From Thiolapillus sp964404295 (lineage in GTDB: Bacteria; Pseudomonadota; Gammaproteobacteria; Chromatiales; Chromatiaceae), in NCBI GenBank assembly GCA_964404295.1, contig CAYOJM010000073.1, positions 6,514-70,513 of the forward strand: a stretch of 64,000 nucleotides of DNA. The letters run 5' to 3'. The position numbers were made by a program, and so were the translations under genes. Within the stretch, counting starts at the first letter, position 1; each line of letters begins with the position of its first letter. The notes below the pieces were generated by a model. The model had not been told where the DNA came from. It made no database searches and saw nothing but the letters and a program-made list of their open reading frames with translations. This document shows, piece by piece, positions 23,949 to 32,780 of this stretch.

Positions 23949-25295
23949 ATGGGTTACCTCACCCGGCCACCGGAACAGGCCGGCCTGCCGGCCGGCATCC
24001 CCTGGATCATCGGCAACGAAGCAGCCGAACGGTTCAGCTTCTACGGCATGCGCACCATCCTGGTGGTGTTCATGACCACCCACCTGATGGATGCCGCCGG
24101 CCGCCCCGCGCCCATGGATGAGGCCGAAGCCAAGGGCTGGTATCACCTGTTCGTCTCGGCGGTCTATCTTACTCCGTTGCTGGGCGCGGCGCTGGCCGAC
24201 CTATGGCTCGGCAAGTACCGCACCATCCTGCTGCTTTCGCTGGTCTATTGCGCCGGGCATTTGGTGCTGGCCTTGGATGCCACCCGTGCCGGGCTGGCCG
24301 TGGGGCTGGCCTTGATCGCCCTGGGAGCGGGCGGGATCAAGCCGTGCGTGTCGGCTCATGTGGGGGATCAGTTCGGCTGGCGGAACCGTCGTCTCATTCC
24401 GCGCACCTTCGCTTGGTTCTATGCCGCCATCAACCTGGGCGCCTTCTCCTCCACTTTGCTCACACCTTGGTTGCTCGACCGTTTCGGGCCCCATTGGGCG
24501 TTCGGCGTGCCCGGCCTGTTGATGGCGCTGGCCACATGGATCTTCTGGGCGGGGCGCCGCCGATTCGTCCATGTGCCGCCGGCGGGCGGGGCGTTGCTGA
24601 ACGAGCTTCTCAGCCGGGACACGGGACGGATCTTCCTGCGGCTGGGCGTGATCTATCTGTTCGTTGCGGTCTTCTGGGCCCTGTTCGACCAGACCGGCTC
24701 CTCCTGGGTGCTCCAGGCTCGGCACATGGACCGGGTGGTGATGGGCGTGGAGATCCTCCCTGCCCAGGTGCAGGCGGCCAATCCGTTGTTGGTGCTCCTG
24801 CTCATTCCCTTGTTCCAGCGGTGGCTCTATCCGTGGCTGGAGCGGCGCGGGTTCGCCCGCCCCATGCACAAGGTGGCCCTGGGGTTCTTCGTGGCCGTGG
24901 CCGCCTTCGCCGTGGCCGCCGTGGCCCAGGCCCGCATCGACGCCGGAGGCGCACCGTCCATCCTCTGGCAGTTGGCGGCCTACCTCTTGCTCACGGCGGC
25001 CGAAGTGATGGTATCCATTACCGCCCTGGAATACGCCTATACCCAGGCGCCGCGCACCATGAAGTCCTTCGTGATGGCGTTGTTCATGCTTTCCGTCTCC
25101 CTGGGCAATCTGTTCACCGGCGCCGTCAATTTCTTCATCCAGCGCTCGGACGGCGGCCTGCTTCTGGAGGGGGCCGCCTATTTCTGGTTTTTCACCGGAT
25201 TGATGCTGGCCACGGCGCTGCTGTTCACGGCGCTGCTGCCACGCATTCGTGACCGCCTCATCCTTCAATCGGACGCCGCCGCCAAGACCGCCTGA
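23949..25295 (+). CDS. POT/PTR2 family proton-dependent oligopeptide transporter
   Basis: A 448-residue major facilitator protein with about 12 helices. The family signature ExxERFxYYG is present as EAAERFSFYGMR (24-35), where the two Glu and Arg couple protons to transport. Another mark is GTGGIKP-like ALGAGGIKPCVSAHVGDQF in helix 4-5. Peptide uptake is the usual role; some relatives move nitrate or other small anions. A TATACT -10-like sequence lies at 23901-23906. Its 3' end overlaps the acyltransferase gene on the other strand by 31 bp. Confidence 0.92.
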   Translation: MGYLTRPPEQAGLPAGIPWIIGNEAAERFSFYGMRTILVVFMTTHLMDAAGRPAPMDEAEAKGWYHLFVSAVYLTPLLGAALADLWLGKYRTILLLSLVYCAGHLVLALDATRAGLAVGLALIALGAGGIKPCVSAHVGDQFGWRNRRLIPRTFAWFYAAINLGAFSSTLLTPWLLDRFGPHWAFGVPGLLMALATWIFWAGRRRFVHVPPAGGALLNELLSRDTGRIFLRLGVIYLFVAVFWALFDQTGSSWVLQARHMDRVVMGVEILPAQVQAANPLLVLLLIPLFQRWLYPWLERRGFARPMHKVALGFFVAVAAFAVAAVAQARIDAGGAPSILWQLAAYLLLTAAEVMVSITALEYAYTQAPRTMKSFVMALFMLSVSLGNLFTGAVNFFIQRSDGGLLLEGAAYFWFFTGLMLATALLFTALLPRIRDRLILQSDAAAKTA

Positions 25296-26002
25296 ATCGC
25301 GGCTTCGGCTTCCCGCGCCAGGGTCCTTCTGTCCTTCTCTTTCGACGGGATGGGCGGGCAGAAGACGGCCTCCACCTCGCTCTCCGGCCGCGCCAATATC
25401 CGGAAGAGGATCCCCATGAAGGTGCGGCCGGAGCGATAGACCACCGCGTCGTCCGGCCTGCCACGGTAACGATAACGCAAGGCCACGGGGATCACGGGGG
25501 CGCCGCTGTCGATGGCGGCGGCGAACAGACGTGGAAAGAATCGACCCACCTCATGGCCGTCGCCGATGCGACCCTCGGGAAAGAGCGCCACCTGGCGGCC
25601 CTCGGCCAGCCGTTCGGCCAACAGCCGCGCCACTTGGGCCGCTTCTCCCCGACCGCGGCGTATGAACAGCGTGCCGGCCGCCCGGGCGAACCAGCCGATG
25701 AGGGGCCAATGGGCGATGCTTTCCTTGGAGAGAAAGGCCACCGGCGCACAGGCACCCAGTACCGGAACGTCGAGCCAGGAGACGTGGTTGGCCACCACCA
25801 GGGCCGCCCCTTCGGGGGGGGCGCCGCGGCAGTGGAGCCGAACATGGAGAATCTCCAACAGCCGGCGGTTCCATGCCATCACCGGACCGGCCGGCGGCAT
25901 GGCGCCGGTTCCGGAGCGGCCGTGGCGCCAGCTGAGGGAAATGCCTGCAAGGGTGTGGCTCAGCAACCGCACGAGGCGCCAAAGGAAGCGGAAAGGGTTC
26001 AT
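25265..26002 (-). CDS. 1-acylglycerol-3-phosphate acyltransferase (PlsC family)
   Basis: A 245-residue membrane-associated acyltransferase. The catalytic HX4D is ANHVSWLDVP (His 73, Asp 78) and the phosphate-binding motif is FPEGRIGDG (141-149). An N-terminal hydrophobic stretch probably anchors it. It would acylate lysophosphatidic acid or a related lysolipid; relatives also make ornithine lipids, so PlsC itself is not certain. Its ATG overlaps the stop of the upstream methyltransferase gene by 4 bp, so the two are co-expressed. Confidence 0.86.
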   Translation of the reverse strand: MNPFRFLWRLVRLLSHTLAGISLSWRHGRSGTGAMPPAGPVMAWNRRLLEILHVRLHCRGAPPEGAALVVANHVSWLDVPVLGACAPVAFLSKESIAHWPLIGWFARAAGTLFIRRGRGEAAQVARLLAERLAEGRQVALFPEGRIGDGHEVGRFFPRLFAAAIDSGAPVIPVALRYRYRGRPDDAVVYRSGRTFMGILFRILARPESEVEAVFCPPIPSKEKDRRTLAREAEAAIQAVLAAASD

Positions 26003-26601
26003 GCGTGGTGCTGGCGAATGTATTCGTACATGACGATGGAGGCGGCCACGCTCACGTTCAGGCTTTCCACTTCACCAAACTGGGGGATGTGCACCGGCAG
26101 GATGCCGGGCCAATCGGCGGGGTCGAAGCTCAGCCCCCGTTCCTCGTGGCCGAGGATGAAAGCGCTCTTTTCGGGGAAACGGATCCGGTGGATCGGCTCG
26201 CTCTCCGGTGAGGGCGTGAGGGCGTAGAAATGATAACCCTTCGATGCCAGCGCGGCGTGGGCTTGTTCGAAACGGTCGTGGAATCGGGCCGGCACCTTCC
26301 GGAACGCGCCCTTGGCCGGCGAGGGGTCGAAAGGGCCGATGTCCACCAGGTGCACTTCGCGTGCGCCGAAGGCTTCGGCGCTGCGAAATATCTTGGGTAC
26401 GTTGAAGCCCGCCTTGAGATGGTCCAGGACGAGGACGAACCGATGGACCCCGGGCTTGGCCAGTAAATTGCGTCGCCGCTGCTTTTCGTAGTTGCGCAGA
26501 ATGAGCGCCTGGCGTCTCTTGCGCGCTTGTCGTGTGGACAAAAGCTCGTCGGAGTCCGGTTCCATGCTGGTAAAATGGGGAGCCGAATCGGAACGCGCCA
26601 T
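25999..26601 (-). CDS. SpoU/TrmH family RNA 2'-O-methyltransferase
   Basis: The 200-residue product has the three SPOUT motifs: NVPKIFRSAEAFGA (motif 1), AFILGHEERGLS (motif 2) and IPQFGEVESLNVSVAASIVMYE (motif 3, forming the SAM knot). The N-terminal part is a short basic RNA-binding arm (RQARKRRQALILRNYEKQRRR). Start 26601 has GGAG at good spacing, but this lies within the first codons of divergent dxs; ATG 26565 is the alternative. The RNA target (tRNA or rRNA) cannot be told from sequence. Confidence 0.86.
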   Translation of the reverse strand: MARSDSAPHFTSMEPDSDELLSTRQARKRRQALILRNYEKQRRRNLLAKPGVHRFVLVLDHLKAGFNVPKIFRSAEAFGAREVHLVDIGPFDPSPAKGAFRKVPARFHDRFEQAHAALASKGYHFYALTPSPESEPIHRIRFPEKSAFILGHEERGLSFDPADWPGILPVHIPQFGEVESLNVSVAASIVMYEYIRQHHA

Positions 26602-26609
26602 TCTACTCC

Positions 26610-28481
26610 ATGTCCTCCACCGCCGAGCAGACTTCTTACCCGCTGCTGGAGCAGATCGACTATCCAGACGATCTGCGCCGGCTGCCGGTGGAACGCCTGC
26701 CGGCCTTGGCGGACGAGCTGCGGCGTTTTCTCATCGACGTGGTTTCGCGTACCGGCGGCCATCTGGCGGCGGGCCTGGGGGTGGTGGAGCTGACCATCGC
26801 TCTCCATTACGTCTTCGATACGCCGCGCGACCGCCTGGTGTGGGACGTCGGTCACCAAGCCTATCCCCACAAGATCCTCACGGGGCGCAGGAGTCGCATG
26901 GAGACCTTGCGCCAGAAAGGGGGGTTGTCGGGTTTCCTGCGCTGTGACGAATCGGAGTACGACGCCTTCGGCGCAGGCCATTCCAGTACTTCCATCAGCG
27001 CCGCCCTGGGCATGGCCGTCGCCGCCCGCTGCGAAGGAGTTCGGCGCGAGCACATCGCCGTCATCGGCGATGGGGCGCTCTCCGCCGGTATGGCCTTCGA
27101 GGCGCTCAACCACGCCGGCGCTCTGGACATGGATCTGCTGGTGGTGCTGAACGACAACGACATGTCCATCTCGCGGCCCGTGGGCGCAGTGAGCAATTAC
27201 CTGGCACGGGTCCTGTCGAGCCGGTTCTACAACCGTATGCGCGAAGGGAGCAAGCAGGTGCTGGGCGTGGTGCCCGGAGTGCGCGACCTGATGGACCGTT
27301 GGGAAGAGCACATGAAAGGGATGCTCATGCCGGGCACCCTGTTCGAAGAGCTGGGTTTCAACTACATCGGTCCCATCGACGGCCATGATCTGTCCATGCT
27401 GGTGCAGACCTTGCAGAACATGAAGGAGATGGATGGCCCCCGTTTCCTCCATGTGGTGACCCGCAAGGGAAAGGGATTCGCGCCGGCCGAAGGCGACCCC
27501 TGTTTCTACCACGGGGTCAAGCCTTTCGATCCGGAGACGGGCGAGCCGCTCGGCGAAGGTGACGGCATCACCTACACCCAGGTCTTCTCCGACTGGGTGT
27601 GTGATGCCGCCGCTGCCGATAAACGCCTGGTGGCCATCACTCCGGCCATGTGCGAAGGGTCGGGTCTCGTTCGCTTCGCCCGGGAATTTCCGGACCGCTA
27701 TTTCGACGTGGGCATCGCCGAACAGCACGCCGTCACCCTGGCCGCCGGCATGGCCTGTGACGGCCTCAAACCGGTGGTGGCGATTTACTCCACCTTCCTG
27801 CAACGGGCCTACGATCAGCTCGTCCACGATGTGGCCTTGCAGAACCTGGACGTCACCTTCGCCGTGGATCGGGCCGGCTTGGTGGGAGGCGACGGCCCTA
27901 CCCATGCCGGCGCCTACGATCTGAGTTACGCCCGCTGTATTCCCAATCTGGCGGTGCTGGCACCGGCGGACGAGGCCGAATGTCGGCGCATGTTGCACAC
28001 CGCCTGGACTCACGACGGCCCCGCCTTGGTGCGTTATCCTCGGGGCATGGGGCCGGGCGTGGTTCCGAAGCCCGGATTGGATGTCTTGCCCTGGGGACGG
28101 GGCGAAGTGCGCCGCCGCGGGCGACGGGTGGCTTTGTTGGGGTTCGGCAGCATGGTGGACCTGTGCGCCCGCGCGGCCGAGCGTCTGGACGCCACTCTGG
28201 TCAACATGCGCTTCGTCAAGCCGTTGGACGAGGCATTGGTGCTGGAATTGGCCGAAACACACGATCTGCTCGTGACGGTGGAGGAGAACGCCCTGTTCGG
28301 CGGCGCCGGTTCCGCGGTAGCCGAATGTCTCCATCTGGCCGGCGCACGGGTGGATCTGCTGCCTTTCGGCATTCCCGACCGTTATATCGAACAGGGGACT
28401 CAGGCCGAACAGCTCGAGGTGGCCGGGCTCACCGTCGAGCGGCTGCTTCAGGCCGTCCGCGCCCGCCTTTCCCCGGCCTGA
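26610..28481 (+). CDS. dxs: 1-deoxy-D-xylulose-5-phosphate synthase
   Basis: A 623-residue thiamine-diphosphate enzyme that joins pyruvate and glyceraldehyde 3-phosphate, the first step of the MEP isoprenoid pathway and a supply for thiamine and pyridoxal. Motifs: VWDVGHQAYPHKILTGR near the N-terminus, the ThDP/Mg site GDGALSAGMAFEALNHAG, and DRAGLVGGDGPTHAGAYDL in the transketolase pyrimidine domain. The length is normal (E. coli 620). The start is fixed by alignment with LLEQIDYPDDLRRLP; no clear ribosome binding site precedes it, and the divergent methyltransferase starts only 8 bp away. Confidence 0.96.
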   Translation: MSSTAEQTSYPLLEQIDYPDDLRRLPVERLPALADELRRFLIDVVSRTGGHLAAGLGVVELTIALHYVFDTPRDRLVWDVGHQAYPHKILTGRRSRMETLRQKGGLSGFLRCDESEYDAFGAGHSSTSISAALGMAVAARCEGVRREHIAVIGDGALSAGMAFEALNHAGALDMDLLVVLNDNDMSISRPVGAVSNYLARVLSSRFYNRMREGSKQVLGVVPGVRDLMDRWEEHMKGMLMPGTLFEELGFNYIGPIDGHDLSMLVQTLQNMKEMDGPRFLHVVTRKGKGFAPAEGDPCFYHGVKPFDPETGEPLGEGDGITYTQVFSDWVCDAAAADKRLVAITPAMCEGSGLVRFAREFPDRYFDVGIAEQHAVTLAAGMACDGLKPVVAIYSTFLQRAYDQLVHDVALQNLDVTFAVDRAGLVGGDGPTHAGAYDLSYARCIPNLAVLAPADEAECRRMLHTAWTHDGPALVRYPRGMGPGVVPKPGLDVLPWGRGEVRRRGRRVALLGFGSMVDLCARAAERLDATLVNMRFVKPLDEALVLELAETHDLLVTVEENALFGGAGSAVAECLHLAGARVDLLPFGIPDRYIEQGTQAEQLEVAGLTVERLLQAVRARLSPA

Positions 28482-28781
28482 GCCGACATCCATCGAGATC
28501 CCCTCCCCATTCGGCGGCAGCCCTACTTGTCGGCGCCCCTTTTTCGCGTTCAGCCATGCCCGGTTGGATGGTGGAAGGCGGTGCCGCCGTACGCACGAGG
28601 GGCCGTCGGGATGGTGTTCTCCGACCCGAGAGGCCGTTTTTCATGGACGGCTTCAAGTTCGTGCGAGGGCGCTCCCATTTTTCGGATCCGGGAAGGGTGG
28701 GCCGCGCTGTGCAACGAGGTCGTGGCCACGAAAAAGCCCCCGCCGTCGCCGGTCGGGGGCCGTTTCGGAGCACCGTTCTCG
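28482..28781. other. 300-bp gap between dxs and prk
   Basis: No gene is supported. Open frames here are short, overlap in several frames and have no start signals. The only clear element is the terminator at 28731-28765. An imperfect pair GCCGAC (28482) and GTCGGC some 50 bases later could form a large stem, but that is weak. Confidence 0.6.
28731..28765 (-). terminator. Rho-independent terminator of prk
   Basis: On the minus strand: GCCCCCG arm, 11-base loop, CGGGGGC arm and a CTTTTT tail, ending 17-51 bp past the prk stop. 7-bp GC arms plus the U-run fit a classical terminator. The plus side has only a weak GTTT, so its effect on dxs is less clear. Confidence 0.8.
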
Positions 28782-29657
28782 TCAACTGTTGCGCTCTTCC
28801 ATCATCCGGTCGATGATGGGGCCGAGAATGATCTCCATGGCAAATCCCATCTTGCCGCCGGGCACCACGATGGTGTTGCGCCGCGACATGAAGCTGTGGG
28901 GGATCATGTTGAGCAGATAGGGGAAGTCGATGTCGAACTTGGCCGGATCGGCGAAGCGGATGACCACGAAACTCTCGTCCGGCGTGGGGATGTCGCGGGC
29001 GATGAAGGGGTTGGAGGTGTCCACCGTGGCCACCCGCTGGAAGTTGATGTCGGTGCGTGAGAACTGGGGCGTGATGTATTTGATGTAGTCCGGCATGCGG
29101 CGCAGGATGGTGTCCACGATGGCTTCGGCCGAATAGCCCCGCTCCTTGCTGTCACGGTGGATCTTCTGAATCCACTCCAGGTTCACGATGGGCACCACGC
29201 CGACGCCCAGGTCCACGTGCTGGGCCACGTTGTGTTCGTCGGTGACCACCATGCCGTGCAGCCCTTCGTAAAAGAGCAGGTCGGTGTCTTCCGGCAAATC
29301 TTCCCAGGGGGTGAATTCGCCCGGTTTCTTGTCCGTGCCCAAGCGGGCGTTGTGCTCGTCGGCCTCCTCCTGGCTGTGGAGGTAGTAGCGTTTTTGGCCC
29401 TTTCCCGTCTCACCGTAGGTTTTGAACAGCTCTTCCAGCTTGTCGAAGCGGTTGGCCTGGGGCCCGAAATGGCTGAGGCCCTCTTCGGCCATCTTCACCT
29501 TCATCTCGGCGCGGTCGTAACGGTGGAAGCTGTCGCCTTCGATGATGGCGGCCTTGATGCCCTCGCGCAGGAAGATGTGCTCGAAGGCGCGTTTGACGGT
29601 GGTGGTGCCGGCACCGGAAGATCCGGTAACCACGACGATGGGATGTTGTTTGGACAT
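28782..29657 (-). CDS. prk: Phosphoribulokinase
   Basis: ATG 29657 (MSKQHPIVVVTGSSGAGTTT) with GGGAGG 8 bp upstream gives 291 residues, the size of the proteobacterial class I enzyme. Walker A is GSSGAGTTT (12-20); EGDSFHRYDR carries the conserved Asp/His/Arg of the ribulose 5-phosphate site, and LLFYEGLHGMVV and RRMPDYIKYITPQF are further marks. It makes ribulose 1,5-bisphosphate for Rubisco, so the organism is a likely Calvin-cycle autotroph. It stands alone, without cbb genes. A candidate promoter lies at 29761-29769. Confidence 0.95.
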   Translation of the reverse strand: MSKQHPIVVVTGSSGAGTTTVKRAFEHIFLREGIKAAIIEGDSFHRYDRAEMKVKMAEEGLSHFGPQANRFDKLEELFKTYGETGKGQKRYYLHSQEEADEHNARLGTDKKPGEFTPWEDLPEDTDLLFYEGLHGMVVTDEHNVAQHVDLGVGVVPIVNLEWIQKIHRDSKERGYSAEAIVDTILRRMPDYIKYITPQFSRTDINFQRVATVDTSNPFIARDIPTPDESFVVIRFADPAKFDIDFPYLLNMIPHSFMSRRNTIVVPGGKMGFAMEIILGPIIDRMMEERNS

Positions 29658-29760
29658 GGGTGTTGCCTCCCGGAAAGCTTTTTGCGACTTCTGAACGGAT
29701 GGTTCAACAGCCAAGCCGCCCGGCGGGAGCGGTTTGGCTCTTGGGCCGCCCGAAAGGGGC

Positions 29761-29769
29761 ACTATACCA
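29761..29769 (-). promoter_or_regulatory. Candidate extended -10 element for prk
   Basis: On the minus strand TGG-TATAGT lies about 104 bp upstream of the prk start. It has the TGn extension and five of six -10 matches, the same core as the element before the coiled-coil pair at 6963. A GCCCCG-N8-CGGGGC hairpin at 29773-29792 sits just upstream and may end nhaD transcription, though it lacks a good U-run. Confidence 0.4.
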
Positions 29770-29814
29770 CAAGCCCCGGAAGCGAACGGGGCCGCCGAGA
29801 CCCGGGCGGCCCGG

Positions 29815-31242
29815 CTAGAAGAGGTCGGCGTTGATCCACATGTGGACGGCGATGCTGGCGGCGTAGCCCAGGGCGATGACCGGGGTCCATTTCAGGTGGC
29901 CGAAAAAGGTGTATTTGCCTCGCGCCTGGCCCATGAGGGCGACCCCCGCGGCGGAACCGATGGAGAGCAGGGAGCCGCCCACGCCGGCGGTGAGCGTCAC
30001 CAGGAGCCATTGTCCCGGCGGCATCTCCGGCATCATGGTCAGCACCGCGAACATGACCGGAATGTTGTCCACGATGGCCGAGAGCACGCCCACCGCGACG
30101 TTGGCGTAGGTGGCGCCCCATTCGACGTACATCACTTCCGAGGCCAGGGCGAGGTAGCCGATGAAACCCAGCCCGCCCACGCAGAGCACCACGCCGTAGA
30201 AGAAGAGCAGGGTGTCCCATTCGGCGCGGGCCACGCTTTGGAAGATATCGAAGGCCACCGGGCTGCCCATTTCTCCGGCGTCACGCACCGATTCGCCGTT
30301 CTCGTCGGGTTTGGAGGTCTTCTTCAGGTAGTAGCCGAACAGTTGCAGATAGGAGAGACCGGTGAGCATGCCCACCACCGGAGGCAGGTGGAGAAAGTTG
30401 TGGAAGGCGACGGCGGTGACGATGGTGAGGAAGAAGAGCAACACGATACGCCGCGCCCCCCGCCGAAGCTTCACGTCCTCCACCAAGGGATCGGGCTTGG
30501 CATTGGGCACCGCCATCATCATCAGTACCGCCGGCACCAGCCAATTGACCAGGGAAGGGATGAACAGCGCGAAGAAGGACCAGAAGTCCACCGGACCCTG
30601 GGGTGTTTCGATGCCTTTCTGCCACACCATGAGGGTGGTGATGTCGCCGAAGGGGCTGAAAGCGCCCCCCGCGTTGGCGGCCACCACGATGTTGATGCAG
30701 GCCAACAGCACGAAGCGGCTGTTGTCGCCGCCCACCGCCATCACCACGGCGCACATCAGCAGAGCGGTGGTGAGATTGTCGGCCACCGGCGAGATGAAGA
30801 AGGCGAGCAGGCCCGTGATCCAGAACAGGGCGCGGAATCCCAGCCCCTTTCGCACCAGCCAGACCCGCAGGGCCTCGAAGACCCGGCGCTCGTCCATGGC
30901 GTTGATGTAGGTCATCGCCACCAGCAGGAAGAGCATCAGCTCGGCGTATTCCAGTAGGTTGTGGCGCACCGCCTGTTCCGCGGCGTGGTTCAGGCCGGCG
31001 TTGTGGTAGACGTAACCGATGATGGCCCAGATGACGCCGGCGGCGAGGATCACCGGCTTGGATTTGCGCAGGTGGGTGAACTCCTCCGCCATCACCAGCA
31101 GGTAGGCCAGGCCGAAAATGACGAGGGCAGCATAACCGGCCCAATGGGTGGTGAGATCGAGCCGCTGGCCGGCCTCGGAAGCCAGGGCCGCGGCCGGCAC
31201 GAGGGTGAGCAGGCCCAACAAGGCCGAAAGTCTGAAGACCAC
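29815..31242 (-). CDS. nhaD: Na+/H+ antiporter NhaD
   Basis: The 475-residue product has a signal-like first helix followed by about 12 further membrane segments, of the NhaD/ion-transporter superfamily. The family marks are PVADNLTTALLMCAVVMAVGG and the internal repeat AIVDNIPVMFAVLTMM, both with the Asp-Asn pair of the ion site, plus NAGGAFSPFGDITTLMVWQKG. It moves Na+ or Li+ out in exchange for H+, which suits alkaline or saline habitat. It lies upstream of prk in the same direction with a 157-bp gap, so it may share or have its own transcript. Confidence 0.93.
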   Translation of the reverse strand: MVFRLSALLGLLTLVPAAALASEAGQRLDLTTHWAGYAALVIFGLAYLLVMAEEFTHLRKSKPVILAAGVIWAIIGYVYHNAGLNHAAEQAVRHNLLEYAELMLFLLVAMTYINAMDERRVFEALRVWLVRKGLGFRALFWITGLLAFFISPVADNLTTALLMCAVVMAVGGDNSRFVLLACINIVVAANAGGAFSPFGDITTLMVWQKGIETPQGPVDFWSFFALFIPSLVNWLVPAVLMMMAVPNAKPDPLVEDVKLRRGARRIVLLFFLTIVTAVAFHNFLHLPPVVGMLTGLSYLQLFGYYLKKTSKPDENGESVRDAGEMGSPVAFDIFQSVARAEWDTLLFFYGVVLCVGGLGFIGYLALASEVMYVEWGATYANVAVGVLSAIVDNIPVMFAVLTMMPEMPPGQWLLVTLTAGVGGSLLSIGSAAGVALMGQARGKYTFFGHLKWTPVIALGYAASIAVHMWINADLF

Positions 31243-31346
31243 TGCCTGTTCCTCCTTCAGGGGGTGGTGATCGGCCGATTACACGGGAGACGGTGCGGGC
31301 CTGTCAAAATGGTTCTGTTTATCGGTCCATTTCCCAGGCTGTTCGC

Positions 31347-32762
31347 TCACTGACGGATGAGTACGCGGTAGTCCAGCACGGCCTCGCCCTCGGCCGGCAC
31401 TTCCACCTTCCAACGGGCCAGGGTGGCGCTCACCCGTTCGTGGGGCCGGTTCTCGTCCAAGATCTCCCAATCGCCGAACAGGGGCTCCTCCACGGTGACG
31501 GTCACCGCCCTGGGGTTGGCGTTGTGCAGCCGGATGCGGAAACGGCTTTCGGCCCCGAAGTGATAGGGCGGCGCCACGTTGCGCTTGCGCCACTCCAACT
31601 GGCGTCGGGTGGCGGTGATGTCGAAGGCCTCTCCCAGGCGCAGACGGACGGTTTTGCCTTTGGGGGTGTGGCCGATGCGGTCTTCACCCACGAACTGGAG
31701 ACGGCCTTGGCTGTCGGCCTGATAGACGCGCACCACGCCGGCCGGCAGGGGCTGCCCCAGGCCGCTCTCTTGCCGGTTGTCGAAAGTGAGCCACACCTGT
31801 ACCGGCTGTTTGTTTCCGTCGTCGGCGTAGGGCTGACGAAAATAGTGTTCGGCGCCCCGAAGCCGATAGCTGCGCCGTGCGGGGATGCGGGCCGCCTCGA
31901 ACAGGGCGACCTGTTTGCTCTGGCGGTTCAACAGGTCGGTGGGTCGCGGCAAGGTGTAGAGGTGGTAGTCCAGCAGGGCCTCTTCGGCGACCTTCATTTC
32001 GGGCGCGGCCATGGCACGGGTGGCCATGAGATCGAAGCCGGCATTCCTGGGGCGGACGCGGTGCACCTTGCCGGCCACCAGTTGCAGCCGGGCGTTGCGA
32101 TAGCTGGCGCCTGATTCGTTGTGCAAGGTGATCCAGCCGGCCAGGTCCAGGCGGCGGGCGTCCCGGTCCAGCCGGGCCACGTAGTCGGCTTTCCATCCCA
32201 GCCCGGTGGTGAGATAGCTCAATTCCAGCTCCCGGGCCCCGGCGGCGGGCGAGCGCAGCCGGGTGACCAGGGTGGGTTCATCACGAAGGTCCGCGGGAAT
32301 ATCAGGAAACAGGAAGCTGCCTTTGGGATCGGTTTCGATGTGGTCGCCCACCTGGACCACCACCCCTTCCTCCGTGCTGAGCACGCGGGCGGTCTCTTCC
32401 CATTGGGCACCCGTGGCGGGATGGGTGCGTCGGATGCGGATCTCTCGGCCCACGTATTTCTCCAGCAGTTTGCCGGGGGTCAGAAGATCGTAGTTGAAGT
32501 TCTGTTCCAGGACTTCCATGCCTTGGGTGTCGAGGGGACGCAGCAGGGCGGTGGCGGCCATCATGCGTCCGCTCACGCCGCGCAGGGCCAGGTCCACGAT
32601 CCCTTCGGGCAGGGTCACTCTGCGACGGTCGCGCACCAGGGCCAGGTCCTCGTTGTAGATGGTCAGCGAAAGGGCGGTCTGATCGCCGGCCTCGCTGCGC
32701 AGCTCGTCGCCAGGCAGGGGGGATAGGAACAGGAGCAAAGAAAAAAGCATCATCGGACGCAT
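31347..32762 (-). CDS. DUF4139 family exported protein
   Basis: The 471-residue product begins at ATG 32762 with GGAGG 5 bp upstream (a GTG 6 bp earlier is possible). A short hydrophobic N-terminus (MMLFSLLLFLSPL) acts as signal peptide. The body is the DUF4139 beta-rich domain: LSLTIYNEDLALVRDRR at the start, SYLTTGLGWKADYVARLD and GWITLHNESGASYRNARLQLVAG in the centre, and a C-terminal strand-rich part (LEWRKRNVAPPYHFGAESRFRI). The function of the family is unknown; related mucoid/outer membrane proteins are suggested only. It is 18 bp downstream of the GlcD-like gene, so in one operon. Confidence 0.83.
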   Translation of the reverse strand: MRPMMLFSLLLFLSPLPGDELRSEAGDQTALSLTIYNEDLALVRDRRRVTLPEGIVDLALRGVSGRMMAATALLRPLDTQGMEVLEQNFNYDLLTPGKLLEKYVGREIRIRRTHPATGAQWEETARVLSTEEGVVVQVGDHIETDPKGSFLFPDIPADLRDEPTLVTRLRSPAAGARELELSYLTTGLGWKADYVARLDRDARRLDLAGWITLHNESGASYRNARLQLVAGKVHRVRPRNAGFDLMATRAMAAPEMKVAEEALLDYHLYTLPRPTDLLNRQSKQVALFEAARIPARRSYRLRGAEHYFRQPYADDGNKQPVQVWLTFDNRQESGLGQPLPAGVVRVYQADSQGRLQFVGEDRIGHTPKGKTVRLRLGEAFDITATRRQLEWRKRNVAPPYHFGAESRFRIRLHNANPRAVTVTVEEPLFGDWEILDENRPHERVSATLARWKVEVPAEGEAVLDYRVLIRQ

Positions 32763-32780
32763 GGTCACCTCCGGTGGGTT

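Noticed and set aside
26130..28493. 787-codon open frame antisense to dxs
   Set aside because: Composition is His/Gly/Arg rich, no domain is visible, and it runs through the methyltransferase gene. It is explained by GC-rich third positions of dxs.
28527..29060. 177-codon open frame in the dxs-prk gap
   Set aside because: It runs through the prk terminator and into antisense of prk, and has no signal or domain.
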